DNA from: Actinomadura sp. K4S16
Lineage (GTDB): Bacteria > Actinomycetota > Actinomycetes > Streptosporangiales > Streptosporangiaceae
Assembly (NCBI RefSeq): GCF_008327685.1
Contig: NZ_BDDE01000010.1
Location: 1,116,001 to 1,180,000, forward strand
Direction of reading: 5' to 3'
DNA: 64,000 nucleotides
Positions 25,080 through 33,671 of this stretch are shown here, piece by piece; position 1 is the first letter of the stretch, and each line of letters begins with the position of its first letter. The notes beneath the pieces were generated by a model, which was given only the letters and a program-made list of their open reading frames with translations, searched no databases and was not told where the DNA came from. A program made the translations under genes and the position numbers.

Positions 25080-26540
25080 TCAGCCGACCTGGAAGAGGCC
25101 GAGGCCTCCGTTGGCCATGTTCATCATCTTGTGACCGAGGAAGGGGTAGGTGCCGGCGTCCGGAAGGGTGAACTCGACGAAGCCGCCCTGGGTGGGCTGC
25201 AGGTCGAGTACCTGTGACCCGCCCTTCTCCGGGTTGCCCCGCCGCAGGGTGTACTGGCCTTCCTTCCACACCGTGTCGAAGATGGTCCCGACGACGTGGA
25301 AGGCGATGTTCTCGTTGGGGCCGCTGTCATCGACCCACACCCTGACGCGTTCACCGGGCTTCACCTTGATCGGGGAATGGACGTACTGGTTGTGGTAGCC
25401 GTTGAGCACCACGGCGTCGTTCCGGCCGGCCAGCATCTTCTTCAGGTCGCCGGGCTTGCCCTGCGGCCCGAGGTACAGCTCCGACTGGACCAGCACCAGT
25501 TCCTTGTCGACCTTGCCGAGGTCCGGCGGGTCGACGATCAGTGCCCCGTACATGCCGTTCCCCATGTGGTAGATCATCGGGTCGGCACCGCAGTGGTAGG
25601 TGAAGATCCCGGAGAACTGGGCCTCGAACTCGTAGACCAGCGACTCGCCGGGTTTGATGGTCCTCATCTGGACGTTCGGCGCGACCTTCGAGGCGTGGAA
25701 GTCGATGGAGTGCGCCATCGTCCCCCTGTTGACAAGTGTGATCTTGAAGGTGTCACCGACCTTGCCGCGCAGGGTGGGGCCGGGCGCGGTCCCGTTGAAG
25801 GTCCACCGCACCTGTTTGACCCCGGGTGCCACCTCCATCTCCTTCTCGGTGACGGTGAAGGTGGCCTCGTGGACGTCCTTGCCGTCGTTGACCGGCGCCG
25901 TCGGATCGTGCGCCTTCCAGCCGGCCGGAGGCTTCGCGGCCGGGTCGATCTTCGCGTTTCCGTCGTCGGCGGCCACGGCCGCGCCGCCGCCCGCCGCCGC
26001 GGTGGACGTGGTCTTTCCGCCGGTCACGGTGATCTCGACGAGCATGCCGGCGTCCTTGTGCCCGGGGATGACGCACCATGCCTGGGTCGACTCGGTGAGC
26101 ACGCCCCAGTGCTGGGTCGCGGACGTGCCCGGTTCGAGCTGTCCGCCGTTTCTGCCTTCCAGGTTGAGGGTGTGCGGCTGGCTGCCCTTGTTGACGACCT
26201 TCACGGTGACATCGGCACCGGCCGGAACCGTGACCTTGTTCGGCTTGATGTACATGTCGCCCTCTTCGAACTCGAGGGTGACCTTCTTTCCCGCTCCGGG
26301 GAGGGCCGCGTCCACGCCCCCGGCCGAGGAGGCGGCGCCGCCCGCAGCCGAGGCCAGCCGGTGGGGGCCGTGACCGGGGGATGCGCTGACCATGAGGAGC
26401 CCGACGATCAGTCCCAGCGCGAGTGCGGCGCTGATGGCGGGCAGGAGTCCGCTGAGGGCCGTGACCCGGCGGCCATGAGAGAGGGCCGCGTGCGTCCCTC
26501 TGTCGGGGGCCGGGTGATCCGGCGCAGGGGTTGTTGACAT
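25080..26540 (-). CDS. nirK: Three-domain copper nitrite reductase with N-terminal cupredoxin
   Basis: Protein of 486 aa from ATG 26540 (GGAGTGAG upstream). Residues 25-53 are a membrane anchor or uncleaved signal. A cupredoxin domain (about 85-175) has all type 1 copper ligands H123, C156, H161 and M166. The NirK core (about 220-486) has type 1 ligands H277, C317, H325, M330, type 2 ligands H282, H316, H470, and the catalytic D280 and H415. It reduces nitrite to NO outside the membrane. The extra cupredoxin may pass electrons internally, as known for N-terminally extended Hyphomicrobium NirK. Operon: multicopper oxidase, nirK, membrane protein. Confidence 0.92.
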   Translation of the reverse strand: MSTTPAPDHPAPDRGTHAALSHGRRVTALSGLLPAISAALALGLIVGLLMVSASPGHGPHRLASAAGGAASSAGGVDAALPGAGKKVTLEFEEGDMYIKPNKVTVPAGADVTVKVVNKGSQPHTLNLEGRNGGQLEPGTSATQHWGVLTESTQAWCVIPGHKDAGMLVEITVTGGKTTSTAAAGGGAAVAADDGNAKIDPAAKPPAGWKAHDPTAPVNDGKDVHEATFTVTEKEMEVAPGVKQVRWTFNGTAPGPTLRGKVGDTFKITLVNRGTMAHSIDFHASKVAPNVQMRTIKPGESLVYEFEAQFSGIFTYHCGADPMIYHMGNGMYGALIVDPPDLGKVDKELVLVQSELYLGPQGKPGDLKKMLAGRNDAVVLNGYHNQYVHSPIKVKPGERVRVWVDDSGPNENIAFHVVGTIFDTVWKEGQYTLRRGNPEKGGSQVLDLQPTQGGFVEFTLPDAGTYPFLGHKMMNMANGGLGLFQVG

Positions 26541-26609
26541 TGCTCACTCCGAATGTGCGAGAGAGGGGAAAGGGACGGTCATGGGCCGTGGGCGGCGGCC
26601 GCGCTCACC

Positions 26610-27677
26610 TCACGTGACCTGCATCTCCATGACCAGTCCGAACATGCCCTGGGAGCCTTCGGAGTGGGAGAAGATATGGCAGTGCCAGATCCATTTGCCG
26701 GGCTGGTCGGCGTGGATCAGGACGGTGTAGCGCTCTCCGGGTGCGACGTTGAGCGTGTCGGCCTTGTAGGTCTGTTCCAGGGGGAACCCGTCCTTGGCTA
26801 TCACCACCTGGTCCACACCGTGCAGGTGCATCGGATGCGCCATGCTGCCCGCGTTGACATAGGTGACCTCGACCCAGTCGTTCAGGCGGGCCTTCAACGG
26901 GGTGGTGGCGGGGAAGGACTTGCCGTTGAGCGTCATTCCGATCGCGCCGGCGTCCTGGATCTGAATGATGTGCTTCTGGGCCACCTTCTCCTTGTTCGGG
27001 GTCGGGATCTCGCCGAACTGGATCGCGCCCCACAGCCCGCTGCTCACCTGCTTGGTGCCGTTGTAGTGGGAGTGGTACCAGGAATCGGCGATCCGCGTCA
27101 CCGGGAAGGCGTAGGTGAAGGTGCCGCCGGGCTTGATCGAGTCCTGGGTGACGCTGGGGACGCCGTCCATCTTGTTGGGCAACTGAATGCCGTGCCAGTG
27201 GACGCTGGTCGGCTCGGGCAACTCGTTCTTCACGACGATGCGGACCTTGTCTCCCACGTCGGCGCGGATCGTCGGGCCCGGCACCATGCCGTTGAAAGCC
27301 CACGCGTCCACGACCTTCCCCGGCTCCACCTCCCACCTGACGGGCTTGGCCGTCAGCCGGAACTCCTTGGTTCCGTCCGGCAGCACCTTGGGCGCCAGTA
27401 CCTGCCCTCCCTGCCCTTCGGTCGCCGCGGGGAAGCTCTTGTCACGCTTCGCCATGGCCTCGTCCATGGCCTTCCACCCGTCGGATCCGCCGTGGGTGGC
27501 CGCGCCGTCGGGTGAGGTCGCATCATGACCCGCGGCCCCGGCCGGGTCCGACGTCCCGGCCGAATGCGACGTCCCCGCCGCGGCGCCGCCTTCGCGTGGA
27601 ATCGTCCACAGTGACACGGTCAGCGCCACCGCGAACGCCAGCGCGGCGATCAGCGCTTTCGATCTTGCACCATCCAT
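26610..27677 (-). CDS. Two-domain multicopper oxidase, exported
   Basis: Protein of 355 aa from ATG 27677. An N-terminal hydrophobic export signal (ALIAALAFAVALTVSLW) is followed by a His/Gly/Ser-rich linker and two cupredoxin domains. Copper-binding motifs are HWHG (160-163), WYHSH (200-204), HPMHLH (281-286) and HCHIFSH (332-338), enough for one type 1 site and a trinuclear centre built in a trimer. The layout matches two-domain laccase-like oxidases rather than NirK. Possible roles are Cu(I) or metal oxidation, or electron supply for the neighbouring nitrite reductase. First gene of the operon; 69 bp before nirK. Confidence 0.9.
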   Translation of the reverse strand: MDGARSKALIAALAFAVALTVSLWTIPREGGAAAGTSHSAGTSDPAGAAGHDATSPDGAATHGGSDGWKAMDEAMAKRDKSFPAATEGQGGQVLAPKVLPDGTKEFRLTAKPVRWEVEPGKVVDAWAFNGMVPGPTIRADVGDKVRIVVKNELPEPTSVHWHGIQLPNKMDGVPSVTQDSIKPGGTFTYAFPVTRIADSWYHSHYNGTKQVSSGLWGAIQFGEIPTPNKEKVAQKHIIQIQDAGAIGMTLNGKSFPATTPLKARLNDWVEVTYVNAGSMAHPMHLHGVDQVVIAKDGFPLEQTYKADTLNVAPGERYTVLIHADQPGKWIWHCHIFSHSEGSQGMFGLVMEMQVT

Positions 27678-27699
27678 CCTGCCGACCCCTTCCGGGCCC

Positions 27700-27735
27700 A
27701 GTTTTTACTAGTGAGATAGTTTTTATAGGTAAAAA
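27700..27735 (-). promoter_or_regulatory. AT-rich promoter/operator region of the nirK operon
   Basis: Read on the minus strand, TTTACC-N17-TAGTAA can act as a -35/-10 pair. TTTTTAC (27702-27708) and GTAAAAA (27729-27735) form an inverted repeat with 20 bases between arms, spanning the promoter. AGTTTTTA occurs at 27700 and 27718 (and again at 27998). The site is suited to a dimeric regulator such as the HTH protein at 23847; that pairing is inferred. Confidence 0.5.
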
Positions 27736-27837
27736 TGGACACAGTCCAGAGGAGGGTGTGTGAGGCGTCGCACAGTCGAGCACCGGGCCAGAGGCCGAGG
27801 AGCCGGTTCAGATGAACGATCCCCGGCAGTTGAAGCG

Positions 27838-27861
27838 AGTGACTTGCGACAGCAAGTCACT
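27838..27861. promoter_or_regulatory. 10-bp hairpin/operator-like dyad AGTGACTTGC-GACA-GCAAGTCACT
   Basis: A perfect 10-bp inverted repeat with the 4-base centre GACA in the intergenic stretch. The form, TTGC..GCAA with short centre, is more operator-like (TetR/MarR) than terminator-like. No gene starts just after it, so it may be a remnant. Confidence 0.5.
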
Positions 27862-28171
27862 TAGAGGCATGCTCTATAAACCTGGAGTCACAAACTGCCT
27901 CATGGGCCGCGAACCGACCGGAGGTCTGTCCGTCTCACTCCGGTCGGCGGGCAAGGCGAACGGGGACCCGATCAAGGCACGTTTTTTCAAAAGAACTAGT
28001 TTTTACCCGCAACAGCTGCACCGACTCACAAGGTTCACCGCGGGCCCCGCGGCCACACGGGGCACCCTCGCCCGGCGCAACCCTCCGACAGAGGAGGAGG
28101 GGCACGGCCCCGGCGGCGACCTTGCCGGCTCCGGGCGCAGGCGGCTCCATGCCCGGCATACCGGGCGCCGG

Positions 28172-29515
28172 TCAGGTGCGGGAGTGGCGGCGGCGGACGA
28201 GGCGGCGGGAGCGGCGGGCCGGCGGCAGCCACCTCGTCCGGAACCACATCTGCACCTGGGCGCCGCCGAGGACGCTCCGGTGGATGCGCAGGTAGCCGCC
28301 GGTCGACTCGGCGGCGCGGCGGGCGATGTCCAGGCCGAGGCCGGTGGAGCCGCCGCCGCTGCTACCCCGCTTCAGCGCCGCGTCCGGGTCGGATATGCCG
28401 GGGCCGCCGTCGGCGACGAGGATGCCGGTGACGCCCTGCCCCTGGTGGAGGGTGACGACGAAGCCGGTGCCCTCGGCCGTGTGCCGGAAGACGTTGCCGA
28501 GCAGCGCGTCCACGGCGGCGGCGAGCTCGGTGCCCGGGATCGGCAGCGGCGCGGGGCCCTCGGCGCCGATCAGCTCGCAGGAGCGCCCCTCGTCCTCGGC
28601 GAGGACGGACCAGAACGCGACCCGGTCGCGCAGCACCTTGGAGGCGTCGCAGCTGCCCCGTCCGGTGGGCCGCCGGACGGTCCGGATGATCTGGTCGACC
28701 TCGCGCTCGATCCGGTCGACGGCCTCCCGGGTCTGCTCGGCGACGTGCCCGTCCCCGAGGGCCTCGACGTTGAGGCGGAGGGCGGCGAGCGGGGTGCGGA
28801 GCCGGTGCGACAGGTCGGCCGCCATCTCCCGCTCGGCCGACAGCAGCTGGACGACGTGGTCGGCCATCGCGTTGAACGCCAGGCCCGCCTCGACCAGCTC
28901 GGGCGGCCCGTCCGGCTCGATCCGCACCGACAGCTCCCCGTCGCCGAACGCGCCCGCCGCCTCGGCGAGGCGGCGGGTGGAGCGGATCATGCGCGCGCCC
29001 AGCCGGTCGGCGACGGCGACGGACCCGGCGACGAGCGCGGCGGCGACCGTCGTCATGACGAGCCACGCCTTCCAGACGCCGCGCGACAGGTCCTCGTCGG
29101 GCAGGAACACCTCGACGACGGCGGTACGGCCCGCGTCCAGCGACACCGGCTGGAGCAGCGCGTACCCGCCTTCCAGGCGCGCGGTGTACGAGCGGCCGCG
29201 CCGCCCGGCCTCGGCGAGTTGGTCGGGCCGGGCGGCGTTCTCGGTGCGGGGGTTCTTCGGGACGAGCCCGCCGTCCGGCATGTGCACGGTCATCCGCCCG
29301 GCCGCGCCGGCCTGGGTGCTGGCGACGGCGCGTTCGAGCGCGGCCGGGTCCTCGGTGACGACGAGGACGGGGCCGAGCGCGCTGGCCTGCCGCTCGGCGG
29401 TGGTCAGCGCGCGGTCGCGGGCGATCTCCCGGACGGTGAGGGCGAGCGGGATGAGGAACGCCAGGGCGACCATCGAGGTGACCGCCAGCGACACCAGGAC
29501 GAGCGTCCGCCTCAT
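28172..29515 (-). CDS. Two-component sensor histidine kinase
   Basis: Protein of 447 aa from ATG 29515. Helix 1 (LVLVSLAVTSMVALAFLIPLAL), a 120-residue extracytoplasmic sensor region, helix 2 (about 147-170), HAMP (about 170-225), HisKA with phospho-acceptor H237 (DLSHRLRTP) and a HATPase domain (N box GNVFRHT, VADGGPGI, GSTGLGLDIA). The acceptor His is followed by Arg rather than the usual Glu, as in a known actinobacterial subgroup. Its start overlaps the stop of the response regulator (ATGA), so the two are translationally coupled. Confidence 0.92.
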   Translation of the reverse strand: MRRTLVLVSLAVTSMVALAFLIPLALTVREIARDRALTTAERQASALGPVLVVTEDPAALERAVASTQAGAAGRMTVHMPDGGLVPKNPRTENAARPDQLAEAGRRGRSYTARLEGGYALLQPVSLDAGRTAVVEVFLPDEDLSRGVWKAWLVMTTVAAALVAGSVAVADRLGARMIRSTRRLAEAAGAFGDGELSVRIEPDGPPELVEAGLAFNAMADHVVQLLSAEREMAADLSHRLRTPLAALRLNVEALGDGHVAEQTREAVDRIEREVDQIIRTVRRPTGRGSCDASKVLRDRVAFWSVLAEDEGRSCELIGAEGPAPLPIPGTELAAAVDALLGNVFRHTAEGTGFVVTLHQGQGVTGILVADGGPGISDPDAALKRGSSGGGSTGLGLDIARRAAESTGGYLRIHRSVLGGAQVQMWFRTRWLPPARRSRRLVRRRHSRT

Positions 29516-30192
29516 GCGCCCGGGTCGGCCAGCCGGACCCCGACCCCGCGGACCGTGTGCAGGTAGCGGGGGGCGGCGGCGGTCTCGCCCAGCTTGCGGC
29601 GCAGCCAGGACAGGTGGACGTCGATGGTCTGGTCGTCGCCGTAGGCCTGCCGCCACACCTCGGCGAGCAGCTCGCGCCGCGCGACGACCCGGCCGGGACG
29701 GGCGGCGAGGTAGGCCAGCAGGTCGAACTCGCGGCGGGTCAGCTCCAGCGGCTTGCCGTCCAGTAGCGCCTCCCGGCGGTCGAGGTCGATGTGCAGGCCG
29801 CCCACGCTGAGCTCCGCGGTGGGCCCGGACCGCGCGGACCTGCGCAGCACCGCGGCGAGCCGGGCGCTGAGGTGCTCGATGGAGAACGGCTTGATGAGGT
29901 AGTCGTCGGCGCCCGCGTTCAGTAACCGGACGATCTCGGGCTCGTCGTCGCGCGCGGTCGCGATGATGACCGGCACGTCGGAGATGCCGCGCAGCATCTT
30001 CAGCACCTCGGCTCCGTCGAGGTCGGGCAGCCCGAGGTCGAGCACGACGACGTCGGGCGGGGACTGCGTGACCTCGCGCAGCGCGTCCATCGCGGTCCCG
30101 ACGCTGCGCACGACGTGCGACCGGACGCTCAGCTCCCTGATCAAGGCGGTCCGGACGTTCGCGTCGTCCTCGACCACCAACACACTCGCCAT
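29512..30192 (-). CDS. OmpR-family response regulator
   Basis: Protein of 226 aa from ATG 30192. Receiver domain with acidic pair E8-D9/D10, phospho-acceptor D52 (VVLDLGLPD), Thr in IIATARDD and Lys in LIKPF. The winged-helix DNA-binding domain (about 130-226) has LTRREFDLLAYLAARPGRVV and VDVHLSWLRRKLG-type features. Partner of the overlapping kinase. Divergent from the small anchored protein at 30220, a possible target. Confidence 0.94.
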   Translation of the reverse strand: MASVLVVEDDANVRTALIRELSVRSHVVRSVGTAMDALREVTQSPPDVVVLDLGLPDLDGAEVLKMLRGISDVPVIIATARDDEPEIVRLLNAGADDYLIKPFSIEHLSARLAAVLRRSARSGPTAELSVGGLHIDLDRREALLDGKPLELTRREFDLLAYLAARPGRVVARRELLAEVWRQAYGDDQTIDVHLSWLRRKLGETAAAPRYLHTVRGVGVRLADPGA

Positions 30193-30219
30193 GGCGGAAC
30201 CGTATGCCACCATGTGCCC

Positions 30220-30741
30220 ATGCGTCGCGCGATGTCGTATGTTGCCCCATGGGCCGGGGTGACCGCGCTCGCGGTGGCGCTCTCCTGGCTCGGGGTGCGC
30301 GGCGTCGTGCGCAGCGCGGTGTCGGACCGGTCGGCCCCGCCGCCGATCGCCGGGCCGGTGATCCATTCCAGCCCGTCCCCGCCGCCGGGACCGACGGGCA
30401 TCGGGTCGCCCACCGCGCGGTCGAGTCCGCCGACGGGCCAGGACCAGGGGCCCCGGCCGTCCAAGACCCCGAAGGCGCCGCCCGGCAGGCCGGACGGCTC
30501 CGCCTCGCCCAAGCCGACCGACCACGTGCGCAGCTACGCCACGCGCGGCGGAAGCGCGGCGATGTCGATCGAGAAGGACCGGGTGCGCCTGGTGTCGGCG
30601 ACCCCCAACCCCGGCTACGAGACGCGCGTGACGCAGACCGAGGGCTGGCTGCGCGTCGACTTCCTGTCCGACGAGCACACCTCGTCGATCATCGCGTCCT
30701 GGTACCAGCACGCCCCGACCGTCAAGGTCTACGAGTACTGA
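30220..30741 (+). CDS. Membrane-anchored secreted protein with Pro-rich linker
   Basis: About 173 aa from ATG 30220 (GTG 30214 or ATG 30232 possible). One N-terminal helix (APWAGVTALAVALSWLGV), a Pro/Ser-rich linker (about 45-110) and a C-terminal beta domain with RSYATRGGSAAMSI, SATPNPGYETR, EGWLRVDFLSDEHTSSIIASWY. Same layout as small proteins found beside two-component genes in related genera; it could be an accessory or target of the sensor kinase. 28 bp from the divergent response regulator start, so it shares its promoter region. Confidence 0.82.
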   Translation: MRRAMSYVAPWAGVTALAVALSWLGVRGVVRSAVSDRSAPPPIAGPVIHSSPSPPPGPTGIGSPTARSSPPTGQDQGPRPSKTPKAPPGRPDGSASPKPTDHVRSYATRGGSAAMSIEKDRVRLVSATPNPGYETRVTQTEGWLRVDFLSDEHTSSIIASWYQHAPTVKVYEY

Positions 30742-30863
30742 GCGGGGATCCACCGGTTTGTCGACCGTTTCGTGCCGCGACGGTTTCGGCGGCGAACCCA
30801 GCGGGAAACAGTGGGTCAAATCGCTGGGACCGGCGGGGGCGGTCGGAAAGGTCAACGGCTCCC

Positions 30864-32195
30864 ATGGTTCTGGATCCCGGAGAGGCCGGGCGCGCCGGCG
30901 CCGCGGACGCCGAGGAGCGCCGCGCGCAGGTCCGCAAGGCCGCCGCCGCGAGCGTGATCGGCACCTCCATCGAGTGGTACGACTTCTTCCTCTACAACAC
31001 CGCCGCGGCCATCGTCTTCAAGGACGTCTTCTTCCCCGAGTCGAGCGACTACGCGGGCACGCTGTCGGCGTTCGCGACCTACGCGGTGGGCTTCGCGGCC
31101 CGTCCGGTGGGCGCGGCGGTCTTCGGGCACTGGGGCGACCGGCTCGGCCGCAAGGCCACGCTGATCGTCACGCTCGTGCTGATGGGCGTGTCGAGCGCGC
31201 TGATCGGCGTGCTGCCGGGCACCGAGACGATCGGCTGGGCCGCGCCCGCCCTGCTGGTGTTCCTGCGGATCCTGCAGGGCATCGCGGTCGGCGGCGAGTG
31301 GAGCGGCTCGGTGCTGCTGTCGATGGAGTGGGGCGACCGGGAACGGCGCGGGCTGATGGCGAGCCTGCCGCAGCTCGGCGTCCCGATCGGGCTCATCCTC
31401 GGCACCGGCATGATGACCGCCATCGCCCTCTCCGCGGACGAGGCGTTCCGCGCCTGGGCATGGCGCATCCCGTTCCTGTTCAGCCTCGTCCTCGTCGCGA
31501 TCGGGCTGTGGGTGCGGGTCCGGGTGATGGAGACGCCGCTGTTCGCCGAGGTCGTCAAGCGCGACGAGGTCGCCCGGGTACCGGTCGTCGAGGTCGTCAG
31601 GCGCCACCCCAAGGAGATCATCCTGAGCGCGCTGCTGCGCTGCTCGGAGCAGATGCCGTTCTACCTGTTCACCTCGTTCGCGCTGACCTACGTGCACAAG
31701 CACCTCGACATGGCGCAGGGGCTCGCGCTCAGCGCGGTGACGGCGGCGGCCGCGCTGGAGCTGTTCACGATCCCCGCCGCCGGGCATCTCGGCGACCGCA
31801 TAGGGCCCCGGCGGGTGTACGCGGCCGGCTCGATCTGCGTGGCGCTGTTCGCGTTCCCGTACTTCGCGCTGCTCAACACCGAGATCGCGGCGCTGGTCGT
31901 CGTCGCGGTGGTGGTGGCGCAGATCCCGCACGCCGTCCAGTACGGGCCGCAGGCGTCGCTGATCGCCTCGACGTTCCCCACGCGGCTGCGGTACGGCGGG
32001 GCGGGCATCGGCTACCAGCTCGCCTCGGTGTTCGCGGGCGGCCCCGCGCCGCTGCTCGCGACGTGGCTGCTGCACGACTACGGCTGGCAGGCCATCTCGA
32101 TCAGCATGATCGTGGCCTCGGTGCTGACCCTCGGTGCGCTCGCCCTGCTGCCCGCGCCGGTCCCGGACCGGACGGAGGTCAGTACTGCGACGTGA
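30864..32195 (+). CDS. MFS transporter, metabolite:H+ symporter (MHS/ShiA-like) family
   Basis: Protein of 443 aa from ATG 30864. Twelve helices, MHS signature start (ASVIGTSIEWYDFFLYNTAAAIVF), the MFS loop motif GDRLGRKATL, and the second-half GDRIGPRRVY. MHS members import organic acids, shikimate, proline or alpha-ketoglutarate with protons. No catabolic neighbour identifies the substrate. Convergent with the thioesterase; stop codons overlap by 17 bp. Confidence 0.9.
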   Translation: MVLDPGEAGRAGAADAEERRAQVRKAAAASVIGTSIEWYDFFLYNTAAAIVFKDVFFPESSDYAGTLSAFATYAVGFAARPVGAAVFGHWGDRLGRKATLIVTLVLMGVSSALIGVLPGTETIGWAAPALLVFLRILQGIAVGGEWSGSVLLSMEWGDRERRGLMASLPQLGVPIGLILGTGMMTAIALSADEAFRAWAWRIPFLFSLVLVAIGLWVRVRVMETPLFAEVVKRDEVARVPVVEVVRRHPKEIILSALLRCSEQMPFYLFTSFALTYVHKHLDMAQGLALSAVTAAAALELFTIPAAGHLGDRIGPRRVYAAGSICVALFAFPYFALLNTEIAALVVVAVVVAQIPHAVQYGPQASLIASTFPTRLRYGGAGIGYQLASVFAGGPAPLLATWLLHDYGWQAISISMIVASVLTLGALALLPAPVPDRTEVSTAT

Positions 32196-32832
32196 CGAAC
32201 CGCTGCGGCATGATGAACATCGCGGTCGCCTCGACCGTGACGCGCCCGTCCGGCGCGCTGATCGTCCCGGACGCGTAGACCTTGCGCCCCTCCACCCGGC
32301 TCGCCTTCGCCTCCACCTGGAGCGGGACGCCGAGCGGGGTGGGGCGCCGGTAGCGCGTCTCCAGGGTCGCGGTCATGCCCGGGTTGCCGCTGGCGGCCGC
32401 CGCCATGCCGAGCGCCTGGTCGAGCACCATCGCGGAGACGCCGCCGTGCACGTACGAGGGCGGGCCCTCGTAGACGGCGCCGAGCGTGAACGTGCCGCGG
32501 ACGATGCCGTCCGAGTCGGCCTCCAGGACGATCGGCGGCGCGAGGGGGTTGAGCGCCCCGGCGACGGGGTTGGCGATCTGGCGGTCCATGCGGGTCTCGC
32601 CGGGCGTGGCGAACGGCGGCGCGTCGCGGCGCTCGGCGGAGAGCCGGGCGGTCAGCGCCGCGATCTCGTCCGCCACCGCGGCGGCCTCGGCGGCCCCGGC
32701 GGCGGTGAGGACGGTGGCCTCGGCGAGTTCGCGCACGCGGGCGGCGAGACCCGTCAGCGCCGCGGCCTCGTCGTCCCCCAGCACGGGCCGGTCCATCGGG
32801 ATCTCGCTCAACTCAGCCTCCTCGCGGGGCAT
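32179..32832 (-). CDS. PaaI-type hotdog thioesterase with N-terminal helical extension
   Basis: Protein of 217 aa from ATG 32832 (GAGGGGG upstream). Residues 1-80 are an Ala/Glu-rich helical extension. The hotdog domain (about 95-217) carries YVHGGVSAMVLDQALG, the HGG/active-site region of PaaI-like acyl-CoA thioesterases, and TRYRRPTPLG. Likely hydrolyses an acyl- or aryl-acyl-CoA. Confidence 0.88.
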   Translation of the reverse strand: MPREEAELSEIPMDRPVLGDDEAAALTGLAARVRELAEATVLTAAGAAEAAAVADEIAALTARLSAERRDAPPFATPGETRMDRQIANPVAGALNPLAPPIVLEADSDGIVRGTFTLGAVYEGPPSYVHGGVSAMVLDQALGMAAAASGNPGMTATLETRYRRPTPLGVPLQVEAKASRVEGRKVYASGTISAPDGRVTVEATAMFIMPQRFVTSQY

Positions 32833-32989
32833 GCCCCCTCGCCCCATTGGCCGAACGAAATTCTAGAAGATGCGGGCGACCGGTCCGGACACCGGTCCCG
32901 CTGAGCGGTCGCCGCGCGGGCGCGCCCGGCTCCTATAGATTCCTGCGTATCCCCTGCAGGGACACTCGACGAGGACATGAGGACGCCCC

Positions 32990-33670
32990 GTGACGGACCA
33001 GCCCCCACCGCCGCCTTCCGACCAGCCCCCGCCTTCCGACCAGCCCCCGTCGTTCGACAAGGCGCCGTCGTTCGACAAGGCGCCGTCTTCGGACCAGCCG
33101 CCCTCGTTCGACCAGCCGCCCTCGTTCGACCAGGCGCCGCCCTCCGACCAGCCGCCGCCTCCCCAGCAGCCGCCGCCCTATTACGGCGCCTACGGCCAGC
33201 CGCCCGGGCAGCCCGGCCTGCCGCCGGGTCCGCCGCCCGGTGCGCAGCCCGGCGCCGCGTACGACCCGCGCTACGGGTACGGCCCTCCCGGCGTCCCGTA
33301 CGCCGCGCAGAACCCGGGCGAGGAGACGACCTGGGCGATCTTCGCCTACGTCGGGAACGTGCTGATCGGCTTCATCCCGCCGCTGGTCATCTACCTGGTG
33401 AAGAAGAACACCTCGCCGTTCACCCGGTTCCACGCGGCGCAGTCGATGAACTACCAGCTCACGATGCTCATCCACCTGCTGGCCGTGGCTGCGCTCTGCG
33501 CCCCGCCGGCCATCGTGATGAAGGAGCCCGCGTTCCTCGTCCCGCTCATCCTCCCGTACCTGGAGGTGCTGATCGGGGGCTGGGTGTTCCTCATCCTCGG
33601 CGCGGTGAAGGCCGGCAAGGGGCAGTACTACCGGTTCCCGACGTTCTTCTGCTTCCGCATGATCCGCTAG
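32990..33670 (+). CDS. DUF4870-type membrane protein with repetitive Pro-rich N-terminus
   Basis: Protein of 226 aa from GTG 32990 (GAGGA upstream). The first 110 residues are low complexity: eight 6-residue repeats of the type PPSFDQ/APSFDK, then a Gly/Pro/Tyr-rich part. The C-terminal 115 residues have the DUF4870 form: WAIFAYVGNVLIGFIPPLVIYLVKK, FTRFHAAQSMNYQLT, then two more helices and a short basic end. Function unknown; the disordered N-terminus is probably cytoplasmic and interaction-prone. Confidence 0.88.
   Translation: MTDQPPPPPSDQPPPSDQPPSFDKAPSFDKAPSSDQPPSFDQPPSFDQAPPSDQPPPPQQPPPYYGAYGQPPGQPGLPPGPPPGAQPGAAYDPRYGYGPPGVPYAAQNPGEETTWAIFAYVGNVLIGFIPPLVIYLVKKNTSPFTRFHAAQSMNYQLTMLIHLLAVAALCAPPAIVMKEPAFLVPLILPYLEVLIGGWVFLILGAVKAGKGQYYRFPTFFCFRMIR
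33006..33155 (+). repeat. 18-bp tandem repeat inside the DUF4870 gene
   Basis: About eight imperfect copies of an 18-base unit, for example CCGTCGTTCGACAAGGCG, encode six-residue repeats. In-frame and multiple of three, so copy-number change would not break the gene. Confidence 0.85.
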
Positions 33671-33671
33671 C

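Larger units (their letters stand above)
27678..28171. other. Gene-free, lower-GC stretch upstream of the multicopper oxidase
   Basis: 494 bp without a credible gene, with clearly lower GC than its surroundings. It contains the promoter zone at 27700-27735, a 10-bp hairpin at 27838-27861, and a third AGTTTTTAC element at 27998-28006. The combination of repeated AT-rich blocks and no gene is unusual for this genome. Confidence 0.6.

Noticed and set aside
26534..26539. TTGACA at the start of nirK as a -35 box
   Set aside because: It lies on the plus strand inside the coding start; no gene follows in that direction.
27812..28160. Plus-strand open frame starting MNDPRQLKR in the gap before the sensor kinase
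   Set aside because: Codon third positions are not GC-biased, it has no ribosome-binding site and runs on antisense to the kinase.
33006..33155. Tandem repeats as a possible CRISPR array
   Set aside because: They are in frame, coding and without spacers.
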